A DNA stretch of 64,000 bases, taken from NCBI GenBank assembly GCA_032622095.1, contig CP136065.1, forward strand, positions 153,395,577 to 153,459,576, written 5' to 3'. Made by a program: the position numbers and the translations under genes. Origin of the DNA: Siphonodentalium dalli (Eukaryota; Mollusca; Scaphopoda; Gadilida; Siphonodentaliidae). This document shows positions 35,256-47,051 of this stretch, piece after piece. The notes below the pieces were generated by a model that saw nothing but the letters and a program-made list of their open reading frames with translations, searched no databases and was not told the DNA's origin. Every line of letters begins with the position of its first letter. The stretch's first letter is position 1.

Positions 35256-35889
35256 AACTTCTACCCAATATATAAGATACACTAACCACTTTTCGGTTCT
35301 TTCTTTGTTACGATATATAAGTAAATCATATCTTTAAAGGTTGCGTTATCATAAGTATGCAAAATTATTATAATTTTTCGGAATGTTTTGATTATTTTCA
35401 TATTTTTACAGGTTTTTTCCTCAAAATTCTTCAAAAAATATCTAGATGACTACGTTTTCAGCAACTGCAACTATATTGTATATGTCTATATGTGGTATAG
35501 CATAGATACTTAGTTTAAGGCATGTGATTTCTTTGGTACTACTCTTCTGGAGTTATTGAATTTTGTTAAATGATATGTGTAACTAGGTTGTTAACATACA
35601 TGTGCACGTTGGTATAGTGTGAGTTAAAATGTTTAAGTTCTGCTTGGTGTTGATATTATTGACAACACAATTGCTAATATTAATAGTATAATCAATTGTA
35701 TACATTTAATATTTGAAGTCATCAAATACTGTTGACATGTCATTCCATATTTTGTACAAATCGGTCTCCAATACTCTATTGATTATATTCTTATGCAGAT
35801 GTCAAATTTCTCTGAAGGAGGAGCACAAACATGGTCACAATGTGCTTATGAATTTCTCGGACACAGTTCTGTGCTATCTCAAGCTTGTA

Positions 35890-38664
35890 AATATAATTAA
35901 GTGCTACACATTGCTGGAGCAGCAGAAATCATTCGTAAACATATGCTTGAACATCGTACCAAATTTGACAACAAGTTTGAACAAGGATGTATACAAAGTT
36001 CTGTACCACAAAACCTTCTGCAATTTGTATGTATGATCGGGCATGGTGCTGCCATCAAGTCACAGCTTACAAATGGTGCAACAAAGTCTGATTTAGCAAT
36101 CATGCAGTTATTACAATTCAATAGTTTCTCCTCTAGATATAAGGACAAAGCCTTTTATCATCGCCATTGTCAAGACCGTGAAACACCATTCCCTATATAA
36201 AATGGCATCACTTTGTACACAAAAAACAAGGAAACGAAAACCTATTTTAAATGTTCTATGAAAACTGACTCAGTATATCTTATGATCGTGTCAGCATGGA
36301 CATCTCAAACCAGCTTGGAGAGGTTGTTGTTATACAGTATCAAACAGATGGAGTTCTGTGTCCACCTATATTGAGAAAAGACTTGTTCACCACATCTGCT
36401 TTGGACAATATTGACCACAATCCTACATCAACTACCAGCACATCATCTTTCCACGGGACAAATATTTCCATGTTTCAGCATCCGCATCCAGATAATCAAG
36501 GTGGGCAGCGACCTATTGGCTTCAGTTCTGGAAAAACTGCAAAAGGTCTCGTCAACAGAAGTCATTGATGGTAGTACATCAATAACGTGGTAAGCTCATC
36601 ATGCGACTCAAAAGAGAGGTCACCAGTTTGATGTAGCAATAACCTCAATGTTACCTCTGTTGCGTGATCAGGCTCACTCATTAGCCACGATATAACATTG
36701 CATGCGCAAAATTATTGAATCGGTTCAACTTCTAAACTCAGAACGGACACCGGTCATTGGCTAAGCAGATACAGTGGCAGTGGCCAGACTTATATGGTGA
36801 GGACAAATATGTTGTTATGCTTGGAGGGTTACATCTCGAATTGGATGCTCTAAAATGGTTGGTTCAGTACTTCAGGATAGCGGCTGGACGAGTGCTCTCG
36901 TAGAAGCAGGTATAGCAAGCCCAGGCACAGCAGATTCATTCATCAAAGCTTCACGTATTACAAAAACCCGACAGGCACATCAGATAACAGCGGGTAGTCT
37001 TTTCAAACTCATGAAATTTGCACACTCAGCATACAGCAGTCAGGATTTATCCGATGTTGATAGTATGCACTCAAATGTCAATGACTGGTGTAAAATTAAT
37101 GTGCTGTTAGTCCACAGTTCCAGTTCTGGAGTTTGGTGCTTGACATTGAATTGACAATTTTACTGCTACCTATATATTCACATCAGAGACATGATGACAA
37201 TAGAGAAGAAACATCACAGCATAGCAAATGATTTCACAGAGGGAACTTTATTGCACTCAAGACTGAACTCAAGTATGGCAATAGTATAGACCAAGCCCAT
37301 GAACAGCACAATGCAGTCGTGAAAGGGGATGGAGGAGCAATTGGGATAACTGAGGATGAAGCACACTCAATAGATGGATGGTCGCTAGTCCAGAATTATG
37401 TTGCTTTATTTCTGATTATGATAATATTGCTTGTACAAAGGATATCACATAAGAAACCAAACATCACGAGGAGACAATTGCTTATCAAATTTTTTTTTTC
37501 AATAATGTGAATAACCTAACAGGCGTGATACAAGAAATGGGAAATCCGTTTTCTGATGACTCCACAGACCTCTTGACATTGGACACCAGGTACATTGTAG
37601 ACCCAGTTAATGCTGAACTGATTCAGGTTGTCTATAAGAAATGCAAGGACTATTCTGCATCTTCCATAAAAGGAATTGGAAACCAAAATAAATGTACTTT
37701 CTATGATCTAATCAAAAGAAATTCCATTTCAATTTTCCGGTCTTCTCCAGCTGAAATCAAATCAAAGAAAACAGAGCTACTAGTATTTCACTTCCTTGCT
37801 GACAAGATCATAACTGTTAATACGGACAATGGCATTGTTGTTACCGAAGGTGAACATGTACAAAGTAACCATGAACTTGATTTGGATATATTATTGCACC
37901 ATGTACACATGAATTAAGAGGCCGATATACGGATATGTGTGCATGCAAAACACGCAGTTATCAACCAACACAGCAGCAGCATAAGCCAAGCCACCGACAT
38001 GGATATTGTGATTATATATAGCTGTAATTGTATACTCAAGTTTGAAAGCATTCGGTCATAGAAAGACATTCAGATGGATTCCGATACATGAGATTGTTTC
38101 ATCAATAGGTACAACAAAATGTTATGGAATTCTCTTTTTCCATGCAATTACTGGATGTGATGTGGTATCTGCATTTCGCGGGAAAGGAAAACAATCTGCA
38201 TGGTAGGCATGGAATGTATTTCCAGAAGCTTTATCAGTTTTCTCGAGACTTGGCAATTCTCGAGTGTCCATCACAGACCATGACATTGTAGTATTCGAGA
38301 GATACGTTATAATAATGTACGACCGTACAAATACATCCAATGACATTAATGAAGCCAGACTAGACTTTTTTGCACGGAAACAGAGACCATACAATGCTAT
38401 TCCACCTACAAGGTCTGCGCTGTTGCAGTATGTCAAGCGAGCCGCATACGAGGCAGAGCATATATGGGGACAATCATTGGCACGTAAACCAGCTTACCCG
38501 AGTCCTGCAGATTGGGGATGGGTAGAAAATGGCAGTCACTGGGAACCATTTTGCCAAATGTTGCAGTCAGTTGACCAAATGTGGCTGCAAGAAGGCGTAT
38601 AGTGGGCGATGCACATGCTACCACATTGGGCTTCCATGCACCACTTTATGCAGTTGTTGCTGCC
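35890..38664 (+). pseudogene. Broken gene: 'GCDxxSAFxGKGK' family protein with C-terminal Cys cluster
   Basis: Pieces in changing frames follow the order of a large metazoan repeat-associated protein family I recognise by motif. They are: VPQNLLQF...RHCQDRETPFP (~36000-36200); YDRVMDISNQLGE and LDNIDHNPTSTT...SFHGT (~36285-36470); YGEDKYVVMLGGLHLELDAL (~36790-36860); GWTSALVEAGIASPGTADSF (~36880-36945); DQAHEQHNAVVKGDGGAIG (~37290-37350); EMGNPFSDDSTDLL (~37540); THE/EADIR and DMDIV (~37900-38005); FFHAITGCDVVSAFRGKGK (~38140-38195); YDRTNTSNDINEARLDFF and AIPPTRSALLQ (~38320-38430). A frameshift at ~38580 leads into CGCKK...GRCTC...CTTLCSC. A TAG at 38204-38206 and several frameshifts inactivate it. 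Function unknown; the EAD and DxD acidic motifs recall PIN/FEN-type nucleases, which is inference. Confidence 0.8.
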
Positions 38665-38934
38665 AAGTTTAAAAGACTCTAAGAACTGATAGTAATGAAT
38701 GTGTGTAGCTATCCCAGTACTATAACATCATATATAGTGTTTGAAATTGAATTGTTTTTCGCAATATGTATAATGCCAAATGTGTTGAAACGAAACAACT
38801 AATTTGTTACCGTATATTGTTTTAACATACTCGGGTTGTTTTTTAATTTCAATTCAACCTTTAGAAATGACATAAGAGCTCTTGTTTGAGTGATACATCG
38901 ATAAAATCTGTTAACTTTTAAAAATTCGAAAACT

Positions 38935-39093
38935 GACGTAGCTGAAAATGGCGGCCATCTTGAAAATGGCGGCCATCTTGGAATTTCGCGTGGTTTGTCG
39001 AACAATATTGTTTAGTGGCCCATACTGATCATTCGTGCCAAATTTCATGCTTGTATCACTAAGTGAACGATTTTACACTTAGCCGCCCTACTA
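38935..39093 (-). repeat. Right terminal inverted repeat
   Basis: Inverted partner of 35084-35255; ends CTTAGCCGCCCTACTA. Contains a doubled AAAATGGCGGCCATCTTG module. Confidence 0.8.
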
Positions 39094-39589
39094 TATGTAC
39101 TATATAGTCTTGTGATGACAATTAATTCCTTATTAAATATATGTTATTTCGTTTAGCGCAGTACCGCATGCACCGTACCAAGCGCTGTACATTAAATGCC
39201 CATCTTCGCACAGTAGAACGGTAAATTCGTGATGACATTCTTATTATTATATTTCACATCAGGAATTTCGATCACTTTTCACTCGCCCCGATGTGTGTAG
39301 ACTGTAGTTACTATAGTGTCGTTATTTATTGTGTCTTATTTTCTCAATAAAAGATAAACTAACGCTACGAATGAACTTAGTAAGTTCAACTTACATTGTA
39401 ATTCAATGTTCATAATTCTCATTTGCAATACCAGTAATCAAAAGACACAGTAACAAGATTTTCCGATTACGACATTAATGCTTTAAGCCCACCGATCTAC
39501 GGTGCGACAAAAGCGCTCGCGAAATTCAAAACAGCTGCGTCGTATTAGATAACAATTGGTGACGTCAAAAAATCAGATATAGTCTATAT

Positions 39590-40240
39590 ACGCCCCAAAG
39601 AGTCCGGCTTTGGTTCGTTGTGAGCTGAACATTTGTACACAGGGGTCAATTGACACGGGGAGTGTCATGGGATATAGGTGCCATCAGATGCACCAAAAGG
39701 GCACTAATAATTAACTTAATTAAATAACTAAGTATATACCAAAATGGTTAGAATCTTGTCGTTAACCTCAGATAACTTAAAGGGGCACCAATAAACAATT
39801 TTAATTAAATAAATGATCACATACCCAAACTGGTTGGACCCCGGTCGCTGCAATGTTGTATACAGTGGTAAATTGACCCGATAGTTACAATTAGATATAG
39901 GTGACGTTGACCACAAAGGGGAACATTAAATTTATATTATCATATATTAGCAACAAAGAGCTTAGACGATATGTTGGGAAATTGGTACACATGGCTCACA
40001 TGTCAGGGGAATATCATGGAGTATGCGCCTTTGATCTCAGATGACTTTATGGGGGACTAATATATTATATTAACATAAACGAAGAGCGTTTATCAATGAA
40101 GAGGTTTTATTATCAGTCAGAAAACAAATGTGGGGAAATTGGCACACATAGTCAATATGTGACGGGGAGTGTCGTGTGATAGGTGCCCTTGACATCAGAT
40201 GACTTATAAAGTCCCTGTGCTCGTTGTATATCCACATCTA
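39590..40240 (+). repeat. Degenerate tandem repeat (~200 bp units)
   Basis: About three diverged units with GTCAATTGACACGGGGAGTG, GATATAGGTGCC, CAGATGACTTA and ACTAATA.. phrases. Related to 34266-34520. No coding region. Confidence 0.5.
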
Positions 40241-40369
40241 TAGCACAATAAAACAATGAACACTCGGCGGTAAGAGAATCTACACCGCGACACATATTGG
40301 AACATATCTTAGTATATTATCTTCAAAATTGATCAGGACTGTGACTGTAAGATCGGAATCGGTTTTATC

Positions 40370-40650
40370 AATATGTGTAAACATCAGGTGCGTGCATGGC
40401 GACAGGGGGTTGGTGGCCTCTCGTACCGCCGGTCAATACTTTGGAACAAAATGACCATCAATTGGAATTATTTTCAACATGAGTGGGGGGGGGGGGCGCC
40501 AGGTAGGAAATTACCAACAGTTGGAAATCTGCAGGTAACGTACAGTTGGAAAACAAAGAAAAGGGGATGGTATATGGGAATATTGTCTGGTTCAAGTAGG
40601 GTTGCAGTTGGAATTTGGACACCACTAACGGAGACCTTATAGCCACGTCC
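40370..40650 (-). repeat. Dispersed repeat, inverted relative of 16260-16530
   Basis: Reads, on the minus strand, GGGGACGTGGCTATAAGG followed by TTCCAACTG phrases and a C run; a 12-G run is at 40485-40496. Confidence 0.4.
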
Positions 40651-40715
40651 CCGATGAACATACTCGGAGAGCTTATGGAAATTTTTAATCAGCTGATAGT
40701 TTATTCCTCATTTTA

Positions 40716-41990
40716 ATAATAATAATAATAATATTTGTATAGCGCTTATCCCCAATAAGCGGGCCCTAAGCGCTTGACATAAACAAGAAATATAAATATA
40801 CACAATATCAAAGTCACTTTCTGAAACGCCGCGCAAACAAGTAAGTTTTCAATGACTTTTTAAAGTCGTCAAGAGATGGTGACTCTTTTATGTTCAATGG
40901 CAGAGGATTCCATGCATTTGCGCATGTTACTTTGAAAGATCGGTAGCCAACCGTGATCAAATTAGCACCAGCTGGTGTCAAAAGAAGTTTGTCCTCTGAA
41001 CGAAGTGATCGGTGTGGGACATACGGAACAAGGATATCACTGAAGTATGCTGGAAGAGATTTTGGGTCATGGGTTGCTTGATATGCATATGTAACAAGTT
41101 TATAAATAATCCTATCTGTCACAGGTAGACAATGTAGTTCTTGCAACATTTCATCTGTGTCGTCAGATCTTTTACGACACAGAACTATCCTTGCAGACGC
41201 TGAAGCCTGGTAATTTGGATAGATGGTATACCAGCCAAAAGAGAGTTGCAATAGTCAAGTCGACTGAGAATCATGAAGCAAGTTTTTTTTAGCTGAGTCA
41301 GTGTTTATGTATTTCCTCATTTGACCCAGTTTTCGAAGTTCAATGTATATTGTCTTGCATATCTGGCTAATATGTGATATCATAGAGAGTGATCTATCCA
41401 AAAATACACCAAGGTTCTTCGCGCGATCTGAGAAATCAACTTGGTTACCATCAATAGTCATAACATCTATGCCCACCTTTTCTATGTATGACGGCTTAGA
41501 CACCCACATTACTTCAGTTTTGTCACTATTTATTTTTAGTTTATTAGCCAACATCCACGATTTCACAGAACCGATGCAGTTTTCCATTATACAGTGAGAA
41601 GAAAATAGAAATGTAAAGCTGTGTATCATCAGCATACATGTGCGCAGAGACACTGTGTCGCCTGATGATCTCACCAAGTGGTTTGGTGTAGATTAAGTAC
41701 AAGACAGGCACCAGGACATATCCCTGAGGGACTCCATATTGCAGATGAAAGGTTTTGGAAAACGCACTGCCAATTTGAATCCTCTGAACACGATTAGAGA
41801 GATATGAACCGAACCACTTGAGCGCGCTGTCAGATATCCCAAACGAAATTTCCAATCGCTTCAACAGTATTTCGTGATCAAGAGTATCGAAAGCTGCGCT
41901 CATGTCAAGCAGGGATACTAGTGAAAACTTGTTATTTCGGCCAATTTGGCCGGTTACTTCATGTGAGTTTTTCATCTGACGTGTGTGTCG
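40716..41990 (-). pseudogene. CR1/L2-like LINE remnant
   Basis: Minus strand, 5'-truncated and frameshifted. First frame (41975-41544): LLDMSAAFDTLDHEILLKRL (motif A), YGVPQGYVLVP (degraded motif B, normally VPQGSVLGP), HMYADDTQLYI (active site). Second frame (41600-41265): SWMLANKLKINSDKTEVMWV and LGVFLDRSLSM. Third frame (41251-40814): ELHCLPVTDRIIYKL and the C-terminal NIKESPSLDDFKKSLKTYLF. The AAFDT-DH and YADDTQLY signatures are those of the CR1/L2/Rex group. It ends at an (ATT)n tail (AAT repeats at 40716-40733 on plus). At least two frameshifts make it inactive. Confidence 0.9.
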
Positions 41991-42645
41991 GAATAATGAT
42001 GTGGAGGATTTATGTAAATGTTAGCCCAAACTACATTTCCAAGTAACGATGGTTTTGTTGTTTATTTTGAGGAATAATACCGCGTCAGATGAATTCAGCC
42101 CAAATATGTTAACAGTTGTCGTGTAAAACATTCGGCAGTAGGTTAGCGTTATTTAGTATTTGTGGATGTCCTTTAACATGGGGAAAATAGACTACTGCGC
42201 TTGAACGGGCATGTGAATTGTCGTTTTTAATGTATAGCAACTTTATAATCAATAACAGAGGCATTCTCTGTCAAATAAGGTCGCTCTATTTACGATACCA
42301 ATTGGGGAACTTTGTAAATTAAATTACGCGTAACCACCGTAAACGTATACCTGCTGCAAATAGAAAAGGTGTCGGAATCGGCGTACTCGCCCCAGTGCTA
42401 ACTCGCCCCAATCGACGCGTGCCAACTCGGAATAAAAGGCCAACTCGGAATAAAAGATGTATACGGGGTGTTATATGGCGTTTGGTCCGTTGTTTCTCAA
42501 TGAATATTATTGAAATTTGGTGTATATGTCCGGGCTGGGACATGGAATACAACAACGTTTGAATTGTTTTTAAATTTACAAATTTGTTGATTTTATTCAT
42601 TTTTTTTTCGTTCTGAAACACACTATAAAGTGTATATAATATAAT
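41991..42645. other. No recognised feature
   Basis: No gene recognised. A short duplication of GCCAACTCGGAATAAAAG lies at ~42420-42460. Confidence 0.4.
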
Positions 42646-42945
42646 AACGAACACGAGACATACATAATTTATAAACTGTTAACAAAAGATATCAAATTCA
42701 ATACATGACAAAGATGACTCAGTGGAGTTTATAAAGTGAACATAAAAACATTGAGGTAAGAATCTTTTTAAGGAATGCAACTTTATTTAATGATAATAAA
42801 CACATAAATTAAAATAACAAACATGAGACATACATGATTTATAAACTGTTAACAAAAGATATCAAACTCAATACACGACAAAGATGACTCAGTGAAGTTT
42901 ATAAAGTGAACATAAAAATATTAAGGTAAAAATCTTTTTAAGCAT
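42646..42945 (+). repeat. 172-bp tandem duplication
   Basis: The segment ACGAGACATACATAATTTAT... at 42651 recurs at 42823 with few differences through AAAGATGACTCAGTG and AATCTTTTTAAG. Two copies only. Confidence 0.85.
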
Positions 42946-44330
42946 TACTAAACCGTTTAGCACAGTCCACTTCACTCATCCGATCATCACCAAACTTCAT
43001 ATTTATCTTGATATTGATCTATCAGATGAGAGCTATCAAATATTTTTTTAATTTTATTGGAAAAAATGGTCGCCAGCGGCCATATTGCATTTACGTTATA
43101 TGTTATCGCGTCATGTCGATATCTAGTATTACTTAGAAATTTCACCTTTCCAGATTCATAATTGCTCCATTGACTGTAACAGATGGAATTATTCCCCTCG
43201 TCGGATAGAGTGTCACTGACACTTTATTTTGTCAGACTGTCTGTATAGTCACTGATTATATATGGCAATAATCTGTAATAAGATGTAGCACTATTTTATT
43301 TTATATTTACATGCAGTGCTGTTTTTATACAACAATTCTAATCCCCCCTTACATCGCGCGAGGACCTGGTTGAATTAAGGGGGGTTTTATGGATAACCTC
43401 TGTCCTCGAGCTAGATTATACTTATGACATTTAATGGCATGTTTCTAACGTGGAGGGTTATATATACTTGAGACACCACCACTCTTCAATTCACACCAAG
43501 TTCTCAGCTGTCATATTCGGATATTAGAACCCATAGCCATGATATATGGTTTATTTTGTGTATACTAGTAATATTGTTATTTTCAGTACCTTTATATACC
43601 AGTACTGTGTATAACAATGCATATAAATTAATCCATGTATACATGTATATTGATTCAACGGATTCAGTGGTTTTGTCCATCAGTCTATCAAATTTGCGGG
43701 GAAAACATGGCCACAAGCAGTACACCCTGTTAAATTTCGAATTTGAATCAATTGGCGCACCCTGCAGCCAGCTTTTATTGGAGAACTTTTTCTCATGTGG
43801 ATAGTTTGGGTCACCGCTAGATGTGAGCCATGTTTTGTTCTCAAGCTGTCCTTGTGAGGACATCACTGCCAGCGGTGATCTTGAATTTTACTATTTTTAT
43901 GGCTAAATAATTTGGTTGATCCTTCAGACGACACCCCTTGTCCGATCGTCACCAGATTCCACAATGATCTTCTGGATAACCAGGGTGAGAGTAATCTAAT
44001 TTTCCCGAATTTCGTTAAAAAACATTACCACAGGCAGCAATTTGGTATCTTACTGTTTGATCCTCTTTTGCGTGACTGAATTGTTTAGCAACTGTACAGA
44101 CATATCCCTCATCTGATAGTCACCACACTTTATATTGATCTTCGGGCTGACAACTAGATGGGAGCTATCGAATGCTTTGAATTTTTTTGGAAAACATTGT
44201 CGCCAGCAGTCATCTTCTATTTTGGTTTTTATATACATGTATATCTCTTCATTCGGATAGCCAGTATTACGTAGGTACTTCAACTTTCCGCATTCCTGTC
44301 ATCATTTGAAATATAAAAATTTACCTGATA
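42946..44330 (-). repeat. Diverged copies of the 'gene-silent' ~156-bp repeat, inverted
   Basis: At 42960-43090 and 43910-44290 the minus strand carries the AAGATGGC-, GGCGACCAT- and GAAGTTTGGTGATGATCGGATGAG-type phrases of the array at 62790-63665. The intervening 43100-43900 shows no recognised gene. Confidence 0.5.
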
Positions 44331-44470
44331 CCATGCACCCTTCAAAATTTGTTTCGTCGTATCTATTTTAATGACCCGTATGGTAATATTTATACAGATA
44401 TATTTGTCAAACATTTCTTTGTACAATATACAGGTATTTAGTTTGTAACTAAATCTAGAAATATATAATA

Positions 44471-44969
44471 GTAGCTGGTGGACCCGACTTCGTCCGGGAT
44501 GTTCCCCTCTGATTTTCGGAGAATTGCGCGATTTAACCTTGAATTGACCATTTTAAAGGTGAACGTCGTGTCGGGTCACGATTTGACCCGTCCAAAACAC
44601 TCCCCGGACAAAAGTCACGACAAAAGTACCCGTCGAAATCCGCCCGGCTTTACCCGATTTGACCTTGAATTGACAATTTTGAATGTCAAGATCAGGTCAG
44701 GGTCATAATTTGACCCACCCGAAACACTCCTGGGACAAAAGTAACAGTAGGTATTATATTTCGTTGAAATACTTCCGTTTTACCAGATTTGACCTTGAAT
44801 TGATCATTTTGAATGTCAAAGTCAGGTCGGGATCAAGATTTGACCCGTCCAAAATACTCCCTGGAAATAATTTCCCCTAGGTATCAAATTTCGTCCAATC
44901 TGTCCGGCAGTTTTCCCGGCCATAGCTAACAGACAAACAGACAGACAAATGTCCAAAATATATATTAAA
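44471..44969 (-). mobile_element. Inverted Helitron of the 5348/13581 family
   Basis: The minus-strand 3' end is CCCGGACGAAGTCGGG, then TCCACCAG and CTAC at 44471 (CTAG expected, last base changed). The body contains three TTTGACCTTGAATTGA modules, and the 5' part has GTCTGTCTGTTTGTC and ATATATTTTGGAC. It abuts the next Helitron directly, so the usual A|TC start is not intact. Confidence 0.6.
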
Positions 44970-45360
44970 CTAGCTGATGTACTCGACTTCGTTCGGGCTA
45001 TTTAGGGATTTTTTTTTTGTGATCGCCTCCATCTGGACAGTACCCAGTATATACAGCGTCTGGCCAAACTATTGTTCAATTAGTCCAGAAACATGCCTAC
45101 ATCAGCACGTTCGAGAACATGGTCCCACGTGAAATTGGACCCGTCCATATTGCTCCCGGGATCGAAGTAGTCCTACACACATATTTTTAGTCGGATCGGT
45201 CAAGGTCCAGAAACATGCCTATGAGTGAGGTCAAGTTGACACGTTTAATACCAAATCCGAGTCGGATCAGTCGAGCAGTGTTAGAGTCTATAACACATAC
45301 ACACATGCATTCATGCATACACACATACATACAGACAGGTGTTCCAAAATGTATAATCGA
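44970..45360 (-). mobile_element. Second inverted Helitron, head-to-tail with the first
   Basis: Minus strand: starts TCGATTATACATTTTGG at 45360, has GTCTGTATGTATGTG tracts and ends with the hairpin CCCGAACGAAGTCGAG, then TACATCAG and CTAG at 44973-44970. Its 3' CTAG touches the 5' region of the neighbouring copy. Confidence 0.6.
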
Positions 45361-45551
45361 TAGCTACAACAATTCTATGGTAGATAGTGCACGGCCGACC
45401 TGATGCATGCATCTTAGTTTTCTTGTCATCACTGGCAAGAAGAAGGTCTGAAGTGATACACAACAAATGCAGTTTTAGTACTGTGACCAGGTTTGTACGC
45501 TGACTGAAATTTTTCCAGAAGCAAATGTTTTTCCATATGATTTCTAGTTTG

Positions 45552-45743
45552 TTAGAAACTAGAAACTAGATCACCGGAAAATTTAACACTGTCGATGGAC
45601 TTCAAATCTCGAGAGGTCGTGGTTCGTTTAAGTGATATGGGACATACAATGTCTGTTTTGAGAGTGACCAAGAAGTGGTCAGATAAATCGATGTCCTGCA
45701 CCGTGAGGTTTAAGGGTTGAGGGTCAGTTTTGCGAACAATCAC
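45552..45743 (-). pseudogene. LINE endonuclease-end fragment
   Basis: The minus-strand frame reads VQDIDLSDHFLVTLKTDI and later RDLKSIDSVKF, resembling the SDH motif that closes the endonuclease and the linker before RT in CR1/L2-type LINEs. A MITE starts ~30 bp upstream. Short, so tentative. Confidence 0.5.
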
Positions 45744-45775
45744 CCAGTTTAAAACGATATATACTCTGTTTGATA

Positions 45776-46298
45776 CGGAAGCGTATTCGGGACATGGTAG
45801 AAAAAAAATAAAGTCAAAATTTAGACTTTTTATCTCAAATTTTTTACTTTATAAACTCAAAATTTTGACTTTTTATTTCAATATTTTTACTTTCAAACTC
45901 AAAATTTTGACTTTTTATCTCAAAATTTTGACTTTCAAAGTCAACATTTTGCATTTTTATCTCAAAATTTCGACTTTCAAACTCAAAATTTTGACTTTTT
46001 AGAATTTTCTAAAAATAGGATCACACTGCTTATTCTATTTTTAGAAAATTCTAAAAAGTCAAAATTTTGACTTTGAAAGTCAAAATATTGAGATAAAAAG
46101 GTAAATTTTTGACTTTGAAAGTCAAAATTTCGAGTTAAAAAGTCAAAATTTTGAGTTTATAAAGTCAAAATTTTGACTTAGAAAGTCGAAATTTTGAGAT
46201 AAAAAGTCCAAATTTTGAGTTTGAAAGTCAAAATTTTGAGATAAAAAGTCAAAATTTTGAGTTTATTTTTTTTCTACCATGTCCCGAATACGCTTCCG
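45776..46298. mobile_element. TA-flanked palindromic MITE with AT-rich minisatellite
   Basis: Ends are CGGAAGCGTATTCGGGACAT and its complement, with TA on both sides (45774-45775, 46299-46300), as expected for Tc1/mariner-type target choice. The interior is a nearly complete palindrome of short modules AAAGTCAAAATTTTGAG / CTCAAAATTTTGACTTT, centred near 46020 on TTCTAAAAATAGG. No coding region. Confidence 0.75.
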
Positions 46299-46300
46299 TA

Positions 46301-47047
46301 GTTTAGTGTGGGCCCGGTTGCAAATGGCTATATATAGCTAAGTTTGAATCGTCGGTCGTTCTAGAGTGGTCGTTCTTAATATAGAATATATATATAGAAA
46401 CTTTATTATAGATGATAAAATCATGTCAAGATGCATGCCCATGTTTTCCCACAGAGACGAACGCGATAAGCGGCGAAATGTCGAAATTTTAGCATATTTT
46501 CACATTAATTCGGCCGCCATTTTGGATTTTGGATAATTCTAAAGGTGGTATATTAGCATAACGAATCGAGTGAAGAAAATGATCGCCTGTGATATTATCT
46601 TTTACTTTATTGGCGATCGAAGAAACCGCTGTGATAGACACCATCTTGTCTGGGATTAGAAGAGATCACACGGAAGAAAATGGGCGGGGTTAACTTGAGC
46701 CCCCGGGGGGGGGGGGGGGGGGGGTGGACTGCAAGATCGACCATAACTCCTGGACTATATGAGAGGACGAATACGTCACAAATGGCGGATCGAACTATAT
46801 GCAAATTGCATACCGTCATGCAATGGGGCTTTTAAAATAGACCCCGATCCAATCCGCATATCACATTTAAAATGAGACACAGAGCCCATCTATCTCTGCA
46901 AATAATTACATAGCAATGTATTTACTATTGTTTACGAGGGGGGGGGGGGGGGGGGTGCGCCGTCCGTATTTAATGACCAATGAAAAACAATCCATTCGGA
47001 ATATTCCTTTAGAACGGTTTCGAAAATAGACAAACGAATTTTTTTTA
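46301..47047. other. No recognised gene; G20 and G18 runs
   Basis: Homopolymer G at 46705-46724 and 46938-46955. Otherwise nothing recognised. Confidence 0.5.
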
Positions 47048-47051
47048 TTAG

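Larger units (their letters stand above)
35084..39093 (+). mobile_element. 4.0-kb DNA transposon with TIRs and a single broken gene
   Basis: Terminal inverted repeats of ~160 bp: the left end reads TAGTAGGGCGGCTAAGTGTA and the right end ends in the complement. Each repeat ends internally with tandem AAGATGGCCGCC phrases. The flanks carry TAT on both sides (35081-35083, 39094-39096); the paralogous copy at ~15.96 kb has one TAT and no element. One gene relic occupies most of the interior on the plus strand and no other coding region is seen, so by position that gene is the transposase candidate. I cannot assign the element to a named superfamily. Confidence 0.75.

Noticed and set aside
36855-37154. 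Separate intact gene in the 36.9-37.2 kb frame
   Set aside because: It is one segment of the larger frameshifted transposon gene; neighbouring segments continue the same family in other frames.
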